The notes beneath the pieces were generated by a model, which did not search any database, was not told the origin of the DNA, and saw nothing but the letters and a program-made list of their open reading frames with translations. A program made the translations under genes and the position numbers. Shown here piece by piece: positions 17,620 to 25,768 of a stretch of 64,000 bases of DNA. The stretch's first letter is position 1, and the number at the start of each line of letters is the position of its first letter. The stretch spans positions 124,001 to 188,000 of the forward strand of contig NZ_PVNH01000006.1 of NCBI RefSeq assembly GCF_003001955.1, given 5' to 3'. Origin of the DNA: Prauserella shujinwangii. GTDB taxonomy: Bacteria; Actinomycetota; Actinomycetes; Mycobacteriales; Pseudonocardiaceae.

Positions 17620-18120
17620 ATGACCGACGCAGTGGCTGCGGCGCTGGAGCAGTGGCGCCGCGAGCGCCCCGACCTCGACCCCTGGCCGATCGGCGTCGTC
17701 GGCCGCATCATGCGGATCTCCCGCATGTGGGACAAGGAGATCAAGAGCTTCCTCGCCGGACATGGCCTGGAACCCGGCGAGTTCGACGTGCTGTCCACCC
17801 TGCGGCGCTCCGGCGCGCCCTACGAGCTGACCGCCGGGGCGTTCCTGAAGACGTCGCTGGTCACCACCGGCGCCATCACGCTGCGGGTGGACCGGATGCA
17901 GGACAAGGGCCTGGTCACCCGTATCCGCGACGGCGACGACCGCCGATCGGTCAGGATCCGCCTCACCGACCATGGCCTGGAGGTCATCGACCGCGTCCTT
18001 CCACTGCACCTCGACAACGAAGCCCGCCTGCTCCAGGCTCTCGATCCCGAGGCTCGCGCGCAGCTGTCCACCATGTTGAGCACCCTGCTGGAGTCCTACG
18101 GCGACACCGGCGGGCAGTGA
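17620..18120 (+). CDS. MarR-family transcriptional regulator
   Basis: A 166-aa winged-helix regulator. The recognition helix region (LTAGAFLKTSLVTTGAITLRVDRMQDKGLV) and the wing (RIRDGDDRRSVRIRLTDHG) are intact, flanked by dimerisation helices. GGGAGG precedes the ATG. It is divergently arranged with an alpha/beta hydrolase, with two operator-like sequences between them. The typical mode is repression relieved by a phenolic or other aromatic ligand. The ligand is unknown. Confidence 0.9.
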   Translation: MTDAVAAALEQWRRERPDLDPWPIGVVGRIMRISRMWDKEIKSFLAGHGLEPGEFDVLSTLRRSGAPYELTAGAFLKTSLVTTGAITLRVDRMQDKGLVTRIRDGDDRRSVRIRLTDHGLEVIDRVLPLHLDNEARLLQALDPEARAQLSTMLSTLLESYGDTGGQ

Positions 18121-18660
18121 GAGAACGACGGCGCCGCCCCGAGGCAGTGTCGCGGCGACGGCGAGGGCCACCGCCGCGACGGAGACGTAGGCGTTTCCGG
18201 CCAGCAGGCGCCACGCGTCCCACGGCGTGTCCGGATCCCACCACCAGTGCGGCGCGACGACGACACGCAGCGTCGCCGCGCCGACCGCGGCGATCACGGC
18301 CGCCCGCGCCACGGCGAACACGGCGCCGGTCAGCAGAACCGGCACCACCCACACCCAGTGGTGCGAGTACGAGACCGGGGACACCAGCAGCCCGCCGGGC
18401 GCGTTGAGACCCAACGCCCACGTCGGCCACCCGGCGGCGAACGCCCGTCGCATACCGAGGGCGGTCAGTCCGACTGTCGCGGCCGCGGGCAACGGCCACG
18501 GCAGGCCCGGATCCACCCCGAACCGCACCAGCATCACCTTGAGCGACTGGTCCATCTCGTTGGACAGGCCACGGCACTGGGAGGAGTAGAGCATCTCGTG
18601 CGTCCAGAACCGCACGGCCGTCGCGCACAGGAACGACGCCCCCGCGGTGAGCGCGGCCCC
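18100..18660 (-). pseudogene. C-terminal fragment of a GT87-type membrane mannosyltransferase
   Basis: In the minus frame there are several membrane helices with the pattern of DUF2029/GT87 polyprenyl-phosphate-mannose-dependent transferases (SLKVMLVRFGVDPG, LLVSPVSYSHHWVWVVPVL, HWWWDPDTPWDAWRLLAGN). The N-terminal half with the catalytic loops is absent. The fragment ends in the 3' end of marR on one side and abuts a TetR fragment on the other. It cannot be functional. Confidence 0.65.
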
Positions 18661-18815
18661 CGCACTGGAACTGCCGTTCGGCTCCGACGAGGCAGCGACG
18701 GTGGTGGTGCTGGCGCTGTCCCACGGATTCACCGTCGAGGATGACCTCGACCCCGGGGCCGTCCCGCCCGACCTCTTCGGCCGGGTCCTCGCCGCACTCG
18801 CCACCGGACCGACCG
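18660..18815 (+). pseudogene. C-terminal fragment of a TetR-family regulator
   Basis: A plus-strand stretch (ATVVVLALSHGFTVEDDLDP, then PPDLFGRVLAAL) matches the last two helices of TetR ligand domains. No helix-turn-helix or start codon belongs to it. It begins where the mannosyltransferase fragment ends, which marks a deletion junction. Confidence 0.5.
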
Positions 18816-18844
18816 GCCGTCCTGACTCGTCCCGGTCACGTCGA

Positions 18845-20218
18845 TCAGATCCGCGAGACCAGCTGGACCACGGCGATCACCAGCTCATAGGTGGCCCACA
18901 GTCCGACCGCGCCGATCGCGGCCAGCACCAGGCTCTCCCACCACCGGTTGGCATAGCCGGGCAGCATCAGATCCTTGCGCATCGTGATGACCAGCAGCCC
19001 GGCGATCAGGGCCGGGACGGTCAGGACACTGAGCCCGTTGCCGAGCAACGTGAGCACGATCAGGTCCGGCGCGAAGGGGAACGAGAACACGATCGGCACG
19101 ACCATGATGAACAGCAGCACCGACTTGAACAGGATGTCGGTGTGGTGCAGCTGGTCGGGGGCCGTGGACGGCGACGCCGCCTGCAGCCGGTCGAGCCGGG
19201 CGGGCCGCGACTTGTACACCGATTCCGCCAGCATCTGCACGAAGACGCGGGGCTGGGTCACGATGTTGTCGAAGACGACGAAGAAGATGGCCAGCCACAT
19301 CAGCGTCGGGCCCGCCGGGCCGACGGCGCGCTCCATCATGAGCACCAGACCCTGCTCGGAGTCCACGCTCGCGCCCGTTCCGTGCAGTGTCTCGGCGGCG
19401 ACCACCCACACGGCGAGCACCAGGCCGAACATCACCAGCGTTCCGGTGAGCAGGTCGTACTTCTGGAGCCGGCGGAACTCCACGCCGCGCCAGCCCTTCT
19501 CGTGCATGAGGTAGGGATACAGCAGGTTCGCGGCCGACCCGCCGACCGCGCCGATGAGCGCCACCGCCGTGGTGACGGCCGTGATGTACCCGCTCTCCCC
19601 CGGCGGAAGGTCGAACGCCAGGCCCCGGACGAGCGCGGGCACGTCGATCCCGGTGCCGATCAGTGCGATGAGGAAGCACACCACGAGCGCAGCCATGGTC
19701 ACCTGGGCCAGGATCTCCAGCCCGCGGTAGTGCTTTCGCTTGAGAAACGCCAGCCAGGTCGCCGCGCCGCCCGCGACGGCCGCCCAGACCGGCGTGCCCC
19801 AGGCGCCGAGCGGCACCAGCCCGCCGACGAGGTTGTTCAGCGCCGTGCCCGCCGCGACGAGCAGGAAGGAGACGTAGACGAAGCCGAGGATGGTGGTGGT
19901 GATGCCGAGGTAGAGGGGAAAGCCCCGCCACAGCCTGCGGTAGCCGTCGAGGATGGTTCCGTCCCCCACGGCGTTGCACAGCTGGTACTTCGACATGGCC
20001 GACACGATGAAGTACCGCGATCCCACGGCGAGGATCAGCGTCCAGATCAGCGCGTAGCCATACGTCGAGCCGGACACGGCCGAGCTGATGAAGTCGCCGG
20101 TGCCCAGCCAGGAGAGCACGACCACGATGCCGGGGCCCATGCCCTTGAGAAAGCCCAGGAACGTGGTCGGCGGAACGGGTTTGCGGGAGACGTGCTGTCC
20201 CGAGGTTTCTTGGCGCAT
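18845..20218 (-). CDS. Nramp-superfamily transporter lacking the metal-binding motifs
   Basis: A 457-aa integral membrane protein with about eleven helices and Nramp-type organisation. The two motifs that bind divalent metal are changed. In TM1 the DPGN position reads GTGDF (LSWLGTGDFISSAVSG), and in TM6 the MPH position reads GGSAANLLYPYL. It therefore probably does not carry Mn or Fe. It is the last gene of an operon with an aldo/keto reductase, an HpaI-type aldolase and a BNR sialidase-like protein, opposite an acid-sugar kinase. I infer uptake of an organic acid or sugar acid, or of a metal-complexed one. Confidence 0.8.
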   Translation of the reverse strand: MRQETSGQHVSRKPVPPTTFLGFLKGMGPGIVVVLSWLGTGDFISSAVSGSTYGYALIWTLILAVGSRYFIVSAMSKYQLCNAVGDGTILDGYRRLWRGFPLYLGITTTILGFVYVSFLLVAAGTALNNLVGGLVPLGAWGTPVWAAVAGGAATWLAFLKRKHYRGLEILAQVTMAALVVCFLIALIGTGIDVPALVRGLAFDLPPGESGYITAVTTAVALIGAVGGSAANLLYPYLMHEKGWRGVEFRRLQKYDLLTGTLVMFGLVLAVWVVAAETLHGTGASVDSEQGLVLMMERAVGPAGPTLMWLAIFFVVFDNIVTQPRVFVQMLAESVYKSRPARLDRLQAASPSTAPDQLHHTDILFKSVLLFIMVVPIVFSFPFAPDLIVLTLLGNGLSVLTVPALIAGLLVITMRKDLMLPGYANRWWESLVLAAIGAVGLWATYELVIAVVQLVSRI

Positions 20219-20275
20219 CGTTGCGTCACTTTCGACGGTGAGGGGCGGGGACGGTGTGGGGCGAGCCGAAGCGGG

Positions 20276-21412
20276 CTAGGCGTCGAGCCACGAGGGGTGC
20301 AGGCGCACGTACGCGATCGCCTGCCGGAAGCGGGTGTAGGCGAGGTGCAGCAGGCCGTCCGGAGTCTGCACCAGCGAGGGGTAGGACAGTTCGCGGTTGA
20401 GTCCCTCGCGGGAGTTGTTGGTGAGGCAGTAGCCGTCGCCCTCCTCGACGTTCCTGCGCACCGGCCACGTGCGGCCGCCGTCGGACGACACCGCCAGCGT
20501 GAGCGGCGCGCGCGGCGCGCCCCAGAACGCGAGCCCCGGCCTCGCCGCCGTGTCCTCATCGGACAGACCGGGGTCCTCGATCTCGTCGTAGAGCGAGGAC
20601 CGACGTTCGACCGCGTCCGCGGCGCTGCTGTGGTTGTAGGCGACGACGACGCGGCCGTCGTGGAGCACGATCGCCTGGATCGACGAGTTGTTGTTGGGCA
20701 GTTCGGTGGGCGCCGGCGCGCTCCAGGTGACGCCGTCGGGCGAGTGACTGCGGTGGACGGCGTCGGCCTGCCTGCGGCGGAAGAGGGCCAGGAACGAGCC
20801 GCCGGGAAGCCGCAGCACGTTCATGTGCACGCAGCCCGTGCTCCCGGGGACGTCCCGTGCCGTCCACGTCGAGCCGCCGTCGGACGACACGAGCACGCCG
20901 CTGTAGTCGTCGTCGCCGACCCAGCGGCCACTGTCCGGCTGGGGGCAGAAGAACGCGGGCAGGACCAGGCTGCCGTCGTCGAGCGCCACCGGGGGCTGCC
21001 GGATGAAGACGCCCACCCCGGGCCTGGCGGGCACCTCCGTCCGCCCCGGCTCCCACGACCGGCCGCCATCGTGCGAGACCGCCAGCCGTACCTCTGCCGT
21101 GTCCTGCCGTCCCGCACTCTGCGCGGTGTAGAACAGGCGCAGCTCGCCCGACTCGGCGACGAAGGGCACCGGGTTCTGCTCCGAACGCGCCGGGTCGTCG
21201 CTGACCTGCACGGGCGGTGTCCAGGACCCGTCCGGCGCGCGGCGGGAGAACCAGATCGCGATGTCGGAAAGGCCCTCCTGCGTACCGCCGAACCACGCGC
21301 AGCCGAGGGCGCCGTCCGGCAGCAGCACGAGGTTCGCGGCGTGGCACTGCACCGTGGTCGCGGGCAGGACATCGTGGGACGGCGCCGCGGGCGTGCTCGG
21401 CAGGCTGTTCAT
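20276..21412 (-). CDS. Sialidase-like exo-enzyme (BNR/Asp-box beta-propeller)
   Basis: A 378-aa six-bladed-propeller protein with several Asp-box repeats (SHDGGRSWEPG, SSDGGSTWTARD, SSDGGRTWPVR) and the FRIP-related Arg regions of exo-sialidases. There is no signal peptide, so it acts in the cytoplasm or is mis-sorted. Its ATG overlaps the aldolase stop (ATGA). Relatives are often annotated exo-alpha-sialidase, but many act on other acidic sugars. In this cluster it could release or hydrolyse a sugar-acid conjugate feeding the kinase pathway. Confidence 0.8.
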   Translation of the reverse strand: MNSLPSTPAAPSHDVLPATTVQCHAANLVLLPDGALGCAWFGGTQEGLSDIAIWFSRRAPDGSWTPPVQVSDDPARSEQNPVPFVAESGELRLFYTAQSAGRQDTAEVRLAVSHDGGRSWEPGRTEVPARPGVGVFIRQPPVALDDGSLVLPAFFCPQPDSGRWVGDDDYSGVLVSSDGGSTWTARDVPGSTGCVHMNVLRLPGGSFLALFRRRQADAVHRSHSPDGVTWSAPAPTELPNNNSSIQAIVLHDGRVVVAYNHSSAADAVERRSSLYDEIEDPGLSDEDTAARPGLAFWGAPRAPLTLAVSSDGGRTWPVRRNVEEGDGYCLTNNSREGLNRELSYPSLVQTPDGLLHLAYTRFRQAIAYVRLHPSWLDA

Positions 21413-22176
21413 GCGTTCCTCCGCGCCGTCTCGAGGTGGCTGAGGGCCGCCTGTTGCAGGTGGACCAGATCGGAGGCGACGGTCGCGAACGTGTAGCCCT
21501 GCGCCAGGCGCCGGGCCGCGGTGGCGCCGTCCGGCGTGTGGATGCCCGCCGCGACACCGCTGGCACGGGCGACCTCGGCGATGTGGCGGACGGCGTCTTC
21601 GAAGACCCCGTCGACGGCGGGGTCGGTCGAGGTGCTGCCGCCCACGGCCAGCCGCAGGTCCGACGGCCCGACGTAGACGCCGTCGAGGCCGTCGACCGCG
21701 CAGATCCGTTCGACGTTGCGCAGGCCTTCGGTTGTCTCGATCATCGCCAGGCACACCACGGCCTCGTCCGCCTCCGCGGGAGCCGGCCCGACGCGCAACT
21801 GTGCCCGCATCGGCCCGTACGAGCGCCTGCCACGAGGTGGGTAGCGCGTGGCGGCGACGGCTCGCTCGGCTCCCTCCACGTCGTCGACGAGCGGCACGAT
21901 GACGCCGGTCGCGCCCGCGTCGAGAACCCGGCCGATGGCGAACGGGTCGTTCTGCTCGACGCGGACGACCGCGGCGGCCTGGTTTCCCGCGTCGATGGCG
22001 ATGATGCCGTTGCGGACCCCCTCGTAGCCGAGCAGGCCGTGCTGGGCGTCGATGGCGACGTAGTCGTAGCCGAGGCGGGCCAGCCGCTCCGTGGCGACCG
22101 GGTCGTCCAGCACGACCCAGTAACCGATGGTCCGCTGCCTGCCGCGCAGACGCCGGGCGAATTCGAGTGCAGTCAT
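21409..22176 (-). CDS. HpaI/HhaI-family class II pyruvate aldolase
   Basis: A 255-aa TIM-barrel aldolase that would cleave a 2-keto-3-deoxy sugar acid to pyruvate (or a related keto acid) and an aldehyde. The family motifs are clear: general-base segment YVAIDAQHG, the Arg/Gly segment RSYGPMRAQ, the metal-binding Glu in MIETTEGLRN and Asp in DGVYVGPSDLRLAVG. The length matches the family. It starts 25 bases after the aldo/keto reductase and overlaps the sialidase-like start, as part of one operon. Confidence 0.87.
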   Translation of the reverse strand: MTALEFARRLRGRQRTIGYWVVLDDPVATERLARLGYDYVAIDAQHGLLGYEGVRNGIIAIDAGNQAAAVVRVEQNDPFAIGRVLDAGATGVIVPLVDDVEGAERAVAATRYPPRGRRSYGPMRAQLRVGPAPAEADEAVVCLAMIETTEGLRNVERICAVDGLDGVYVGPSDLRLAVGGSTSTDPAVDGVFEDAVRHIAEVARASGVAAGIHTPDGATAARRLAQGYTFATVASDLVHLQQAALSHLETARRNA

Positions 22177-22201
22177 GGGATGCTCCGGAAAAGGTCGCCG
22201 G

Positions 22202-23209
22202 TCAGCGGTGGTAAGCGGGCATCGGTCCGCGCAACCGGGCGCCGACCTGGTCGCAGGCCTCGACCACGTCGGCCGCCAGGGGGCCGCGCGCCAGGCACGC
22301 GATGTTGGACTCCAGGTGGGCGGGGCGCGAGCCACCCAGCAGGACGGCGTCGGTGGTCGGCCGGGACAGCAGCCACCTCAGTGCCAGCTCGACGAGCGGT
22401 ATCCCCGCCTGCCCGGCGATCCGCGCCAGCTCGGCGACGGCGTCGAAGAGCTGCTCGTTCCAGTAGCGGCGGCGGTACATCTCGGCCAGCCGGGAGTCGC
22501 CGAAGCGGCCTTCGCGCGGGTGCTCGTCGAACCGGTGTCCGCCGGCGAGCAGCCCTCCGCCCAGCGGGTTGTAGACCATGGTCCGCAGGCCGCTGGACAG
22601 GGCCATCTCGGCGTACTCCTCCTCGAGCCTGCGCGCGAGCAGGTTGTGCAGCTGCTGCGCCACGGCGGGCCGGGGAGCGCCGACCTCGTCGGCGACCGCG
22701 CCGAGCCGCACGATCTGCCAGGCGGCGTAGTTGGAGACGCCGAGTGCGCCGACCTTGCCCTCCGCGACCAGCGCCGCCACCTCGGTCAGGGTCTCGTGCA
22801 GCGTCACGGCGCGGTCGGGCTGATGCAGGTACAGCAGGTCCAGGTGGTCGACCCCGAGGCGGCGCAGGCTGCCCTCGACCGCCGCGCGCAGCCCCGCGGC
22901 CGACAGCGGCGACGCCTCACCCGCGTCCGGGTGCGGCATTCCCGCCTTGCTCGCGAGCACGATGCGATCGCGCCTGCCCGCGAGGAGGGGGCGCAGGATC
23001 TCCTCGGTCCGCCCGCCGGCGTAGCCGTTGGCGGTGTCGACCGCGGTGATGCCCGCATCCAGTGCCACGTCGAGCATGCGCTGCGCGCCGTCGGCGTCCA
23101 CGGTGTCGCCGAACGTCATCGTGCCGAGCACCAGGCCCGAGACCGGCACGTCGACGCCCGGAACCCGGAAGCCCGGCAACCGGGCCGTGCTCGTACTGGT
23201 AGCGCTCAT
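22202..23209 (-). CDS. Aldo/keto reductase
   Basis: A 335-aa NAD(P)H-dependent (alpha/beta)8-barrel reductase. The catalytic tetrad is visible: Asp in ITAVDTANGY, Tyr in NGYAGG, Lys in ASKAGMP and His in LLYLHQPD. Cofactor-binding residues are near the C-terminus (LLGGSRPAHLESN). It is the first gene of the operon that runs through the aldolase, sialidase-like protein and Nramp-like transporter. It is divergent from the kinase gene. A role in reducing an aldehyde or keto sugar intermediate is inferred. Confidence 0.87.
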   Translation of the reverse strand: MSATSTSTARLPGFRVPGVDVPVSGLVLGTMTFGDTVDADGAQRMLDVALDAGITAVDTANGYAGGRTEEILRPLLAGRRDRIVLASKAGMPHPDAGEASPLSAAGLRAAVEGSLRRLGVDHLDLLYLHQPDRAVTLHETLTEVAALVAEGKVGALGVSNYAAWQIVRLGAVADEVGAPRPAVAQQLHNLLARRLEEEYAEMALSSGLRTMVYNPLGGGLLAGGHRFDEHPREGRFGDSRLAEMYRRRYWNEQLFDAVAELARIAGQAGIPLVELALRWLLSRPTTDAVLLGGSRPAHLESNIACLARGPLAADVVEACDQVGARLRGPMPAYHR

Positions 23210-23245
23210 CGGGATCCCTTCGGTTTCCGGGCCGTGTGGCAACGA

Positions 23246-23271
23246 TCACGCACTCTCTCATCAGTGCGTGA
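23246..23271. promoter_or_regulatory. Inverted repeat in the divergent acid-sugar promoter
   Basis: TCACGCACT (23246-23254) and AGTGCGTGA (23263-23271) are perfect 9-bp arms with an 8-base spacer. Further TTCGCGCA-like and ATCGCG elements follow to about 23,310. The position between the two operons makes it a good operator for the DeoR protein encoded at the end of the plus-strand operon. Confidence 0.6.
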
Positions 23272-23426
23272 ATCGCGCAAGACATATCGCGTGTTTCGCG
23301 CATATGAGCTAGGGTGATGGACACACGGCTCGCGACGCGTGACGCGCCAGGAGGACCCGAAGGGAGTGAGCCGAGATCGCGACGACCCAGCTGGGCGCCA
23401 CGCCCGCAGGCGAACGCGCCCTGATC

Positions 23427-24698
23427 GTGGTCGGAGACGACCTGAGCGGCACCAGCGAGGCGCTGGCCGCTGCGCTGAGCGGGCACACGGAGGCGTGGGT
23501 TCATCTCACCGTCGACAGCTTCTGTGCGCGTTTCGCGCAACGCGAGGCGTCCCCCGCGGCCCGGCGCTGGGATGCTCTCGATCTCGACGTCCGCCACCTC
23601 CCGCGGGACACCGCACGCGCCCGCTACGAGGCGGCTACCGGGCGCGCGCTGCGCGACGGCCACCCCGGCGTCCTGCTGCTCAAGATCGACTCGCTGTTGC
23701 GCGGCAACGTCGGCGCCGCCCTCGCGGCCGTCTCCCCCGCACCCGGACGGCCGGTCGTCCTCGCGCCCGCGCTGCCCGCGCAGGGGCGCCACACCGCCAG
23801 GGGCAGGGTGCGGCTCGCCGAGGCGGCAGGGCCGCTGCCCGGTTCGCTGGAGGGGGCACGCACCGACGTCGCCGCCGCGGCGGAGCGTCCGGCCGCGCTG
23901 GTCGGCCTGGGCGTCGTGCGCGCGGGCCCGCACGCACTCGGCACCCGCCTCGCGCGGCTGGCCCGCGACGGCATGGTCGCGGTGTGCGACGCCGAGACCG
24001 ACGAGGACCTCGACGCCGTCGCGGCCGCAGCGCTGCGACATCGGCATCCGGTCGTGGTGGGCGCGGGCGGCATCGCCGCCGCGCTGGGGCGCGTGCTCCG
24101 CGGCGAGCGGACCGGCCCGGACGAGCCGTCCCCCGCCTGCTGTTCCGGACCGGACACCCACGACGGCCCTGTGCTCGTCGTCGCGGGCACCGCCGAACCC
24201 TCCACGCACGCGCAGATCGCGCGGCTGGAGCGGGCCGGGGCCCGCGTCGAGACGCTGGAACCCGCACAGCGCCGGGCCGAGGCGGAGGCCGCCCACGGAG
24301 TCGAAACGGCGCTGCGCGACGGGTGCGCCGTGCTGCGGGTGGCGCCCTGCCCGATGGCGCCCAGCCGGTCCGGGCGGGTGCTCGCGAGCCTGGCGAGCAC
24401 GGCGGCCGCCGTGCTCGAACGGGATCCGCGCATCCGCGTGGTGCTCACCGGTGGCGCCACGGCACGCGCCGTGCTGACCCGGCTGGGAGCCGGCGCACTG
24501 CGCCTGCGGTGCCAGGTGCACCCCGGCGCCGTGCACCTCGGCACCGGCGACGGCCGCGAGATCGTGACCCGGCCCGGCAGCCACGGAGGACCCGACAGCC
24601 TCACCCTGCTCGCCCGCCACCTCGGCGCGGCGCTCGCCCCGCCACCACGAACCCCGGCCCCGACAGCCGCGCACCACTCGACGGAAGGTCAGTCATGA
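23427..24698 (+). CDS. Four-carbon acid sugar kinase (DUF1537)
   Basis: DUF1537 kinases phosphorylate threonate, erythronate and related sugar acids. The N-terminal substrate domain shows VGDDLSGTSE, matching the family's ADDLTGAND-type motif. The C-terminal nucleotide-binding domain shows VLTGGATARAVL and PGSHGGPDSL. The first standard start, GTG 23427, falls in the middle of the first beta strand. In-frame codons back to about 23,376 encode a plausible N-terminus (TTQLGATPAGERALIVVGDD) after a GAAGGGAG site, so the real start may be a rare codon near there. The stop overlaps pdxA (ATGA). Confidence 0.85.
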   Translation: MVGDDLSGTSEALAAALSGHTEAWVHLTVDSFCARFAQREASPAARRWDALDLDVRHLPRDTARARYEAATGRALRDGHPGVLLLKIDSLLRGNVGAALAAVSPAPGRPVVLAPALPAQGRHTARGRVRLAEAAGPLPGSLEGARTDVAAAAERPAALVGLGVVRAGPHALGTRLARLARDGMVAVCDAETDEDLDAVAAAALRHRHPVVVGAGGIAAALGRVLRGERTGPDEPSPACCSGPDTHDGPVLVVAGTAEPSTHAQIARLERAGARVETLEPAQRRAEAEAAHGVETALRDGCAVLRVAPCPMAPSRSGRVLASLASTAAAVLERDPRIRVVLTGGATARAVLTRLGAGALRLRCQVHPGAVHLGTGDGREIVTRPGSHGGPDSLTLLARHLGAALAPPPRTPAPTAAHHSTEGQS

Positions 24699-25768
24699 AC
24701 AGTCTCCACACTCCCGCGACGCGTCCGGCCGGGGGGCACGCGCCCGTCGTGGCCGTCACCATGGGGGACGGAGCCGGTGTCGGACCCGAGGTGGTGGTCG
24801 GCGCCCTCGCCGACGCCACCACCACGCACCGGTGCCGCCCGGTGGTCATCGGCGACGCGGCCCGGTTGCGCCTCGCGGCGTCGATCCTGCGCCTGGACAC
24901 GGAGATCCACCCGGTGACCTCGGTTGGCGAGGCGCGTTTCGCACCCGGCGTCGTCGACGTGATCGACCTGGCGCTGCTGCCGCCCGACCTGCCGTGGGGC
25001 ACGGTGTCGGCGGTCGCGGGCGACGCCGCCTACCACTACGTTCGCGTGGCGTGTGAGCTCGCGGTGCGCGGTGACGTCCAGGCGATCTGCACGGCACCGC
25101 TCAACAAGGAGGCGCTGCACGCCGGCGGGCACGCCTTCCCCGGCCACACCGAACTGCTCGCGCACCTCACCGGCACCGACGAGGTGTCGATGATGCTGTC
25201 GTCGTCCCGGCTCAAGGTCATTCACGTGACCACCCACATCGGGCTCATCGACGCCGTGCGCCGGATCGAGCCCGGCCTGGTCGAACGCACCGTGCGGCGG
25301 GGCCACGCCGCCGTCGTCGCCTCCGGGGTGGCCGAGCCCGTCATCGGCGTCCTCGGCATCAACCCACACGCGGGCGAGAACGGCCTCTTCGGCTATGGCG
25401 AGGAAGAGGAGAAGATCGTTCCCGCGCTGCAGCGGCTGCGCGCCGACGGCATCGACGCGCGTGGCCCCCTGCCCGCCGACACGGCGTTCTTCCTCGCGGG
25501 CCGCGGGGACTACGACCTGATCGTGGCGATGTACCACGACCAGGGTCACGGCCCGGTCAAGGTCCTCGGCATCGACGCGGGGGTGAACATCACCGTGGGG
25601 CTGCCCGTCATCCGCACCTCGGTGGACCACGGAACCGCGTTCGACATCGCCGGAACGGGCAAGGCCGAGGCGGGTAGCATGATCGAGGCCCTGCGGCAGG
25701 CGGCCGAGCTGGCGCCCGCCCCGGGTGCGCGCCGACCAGGTCTCGAGGAGGTTCCCGGTGCGTCGTGA
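24695..25768 (+). CDS. pdxA2: PdxA2-type 4-phospho-sugar-acid dehydrogenase
   Basis: A 357-aa NAD-dependent beta-decarboxylating dehydrogenase of the PdxA family. The metal-binding histidines are in GGHAFPGHTE, HVTTHIGLI and MYHDQGHGPVK, and the family start TMGDGAGVGPE is present. Overlap with a DUF1537 kinase marks it as the PdxA2 paralogue. That enzyme oxidises 4-phosphothreonate or 4-phosphoerythronate to a keto acid that decarboxylates to dihydroxyacetone phosphate, rather than making vitamin B6. The exact stereochemistry of the substrate cannot be read from sequence. Confidence 0.88.
   Translation: MNSLHTPATRPAGGHAPVVAVTMGDGAGVGPEVVVGALADATTTHRCRPVVIGDAARLRLAASILRLDTEIHPVTSVGEARFAPGVVDVIDLALLPPDLPWGTVSAVAGDAAYHYVRVACELAVRGDVQAICTAPLNKEALHAGGHAFPGHTELLAHLTGTDEVSMMLSSSRLKVIHVTTHIGLIDAVRRIEPGLVERTVRRGHAAVVASGVAEPVIGVLGINPHAGENGLFGYGEEEEKIVPALQRLRADGIDARGPLPADTAFFLAGRGDYDLIVAMYHDQGHGPVKVLGIDAGVNITVGLPVIRTSVDHGTAFDIAGTGKAEAGSMIEALRQAAELAPAPGARRPGLEEVPGAS

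Noticed and set aside
18647-21496. 949-aa plus-strand open frame
   Set aside because: Antisense shadow of the Nramp-like and sialidase-like genes. It is Arg/His/Asp-rich with no domain, caused by high GC.
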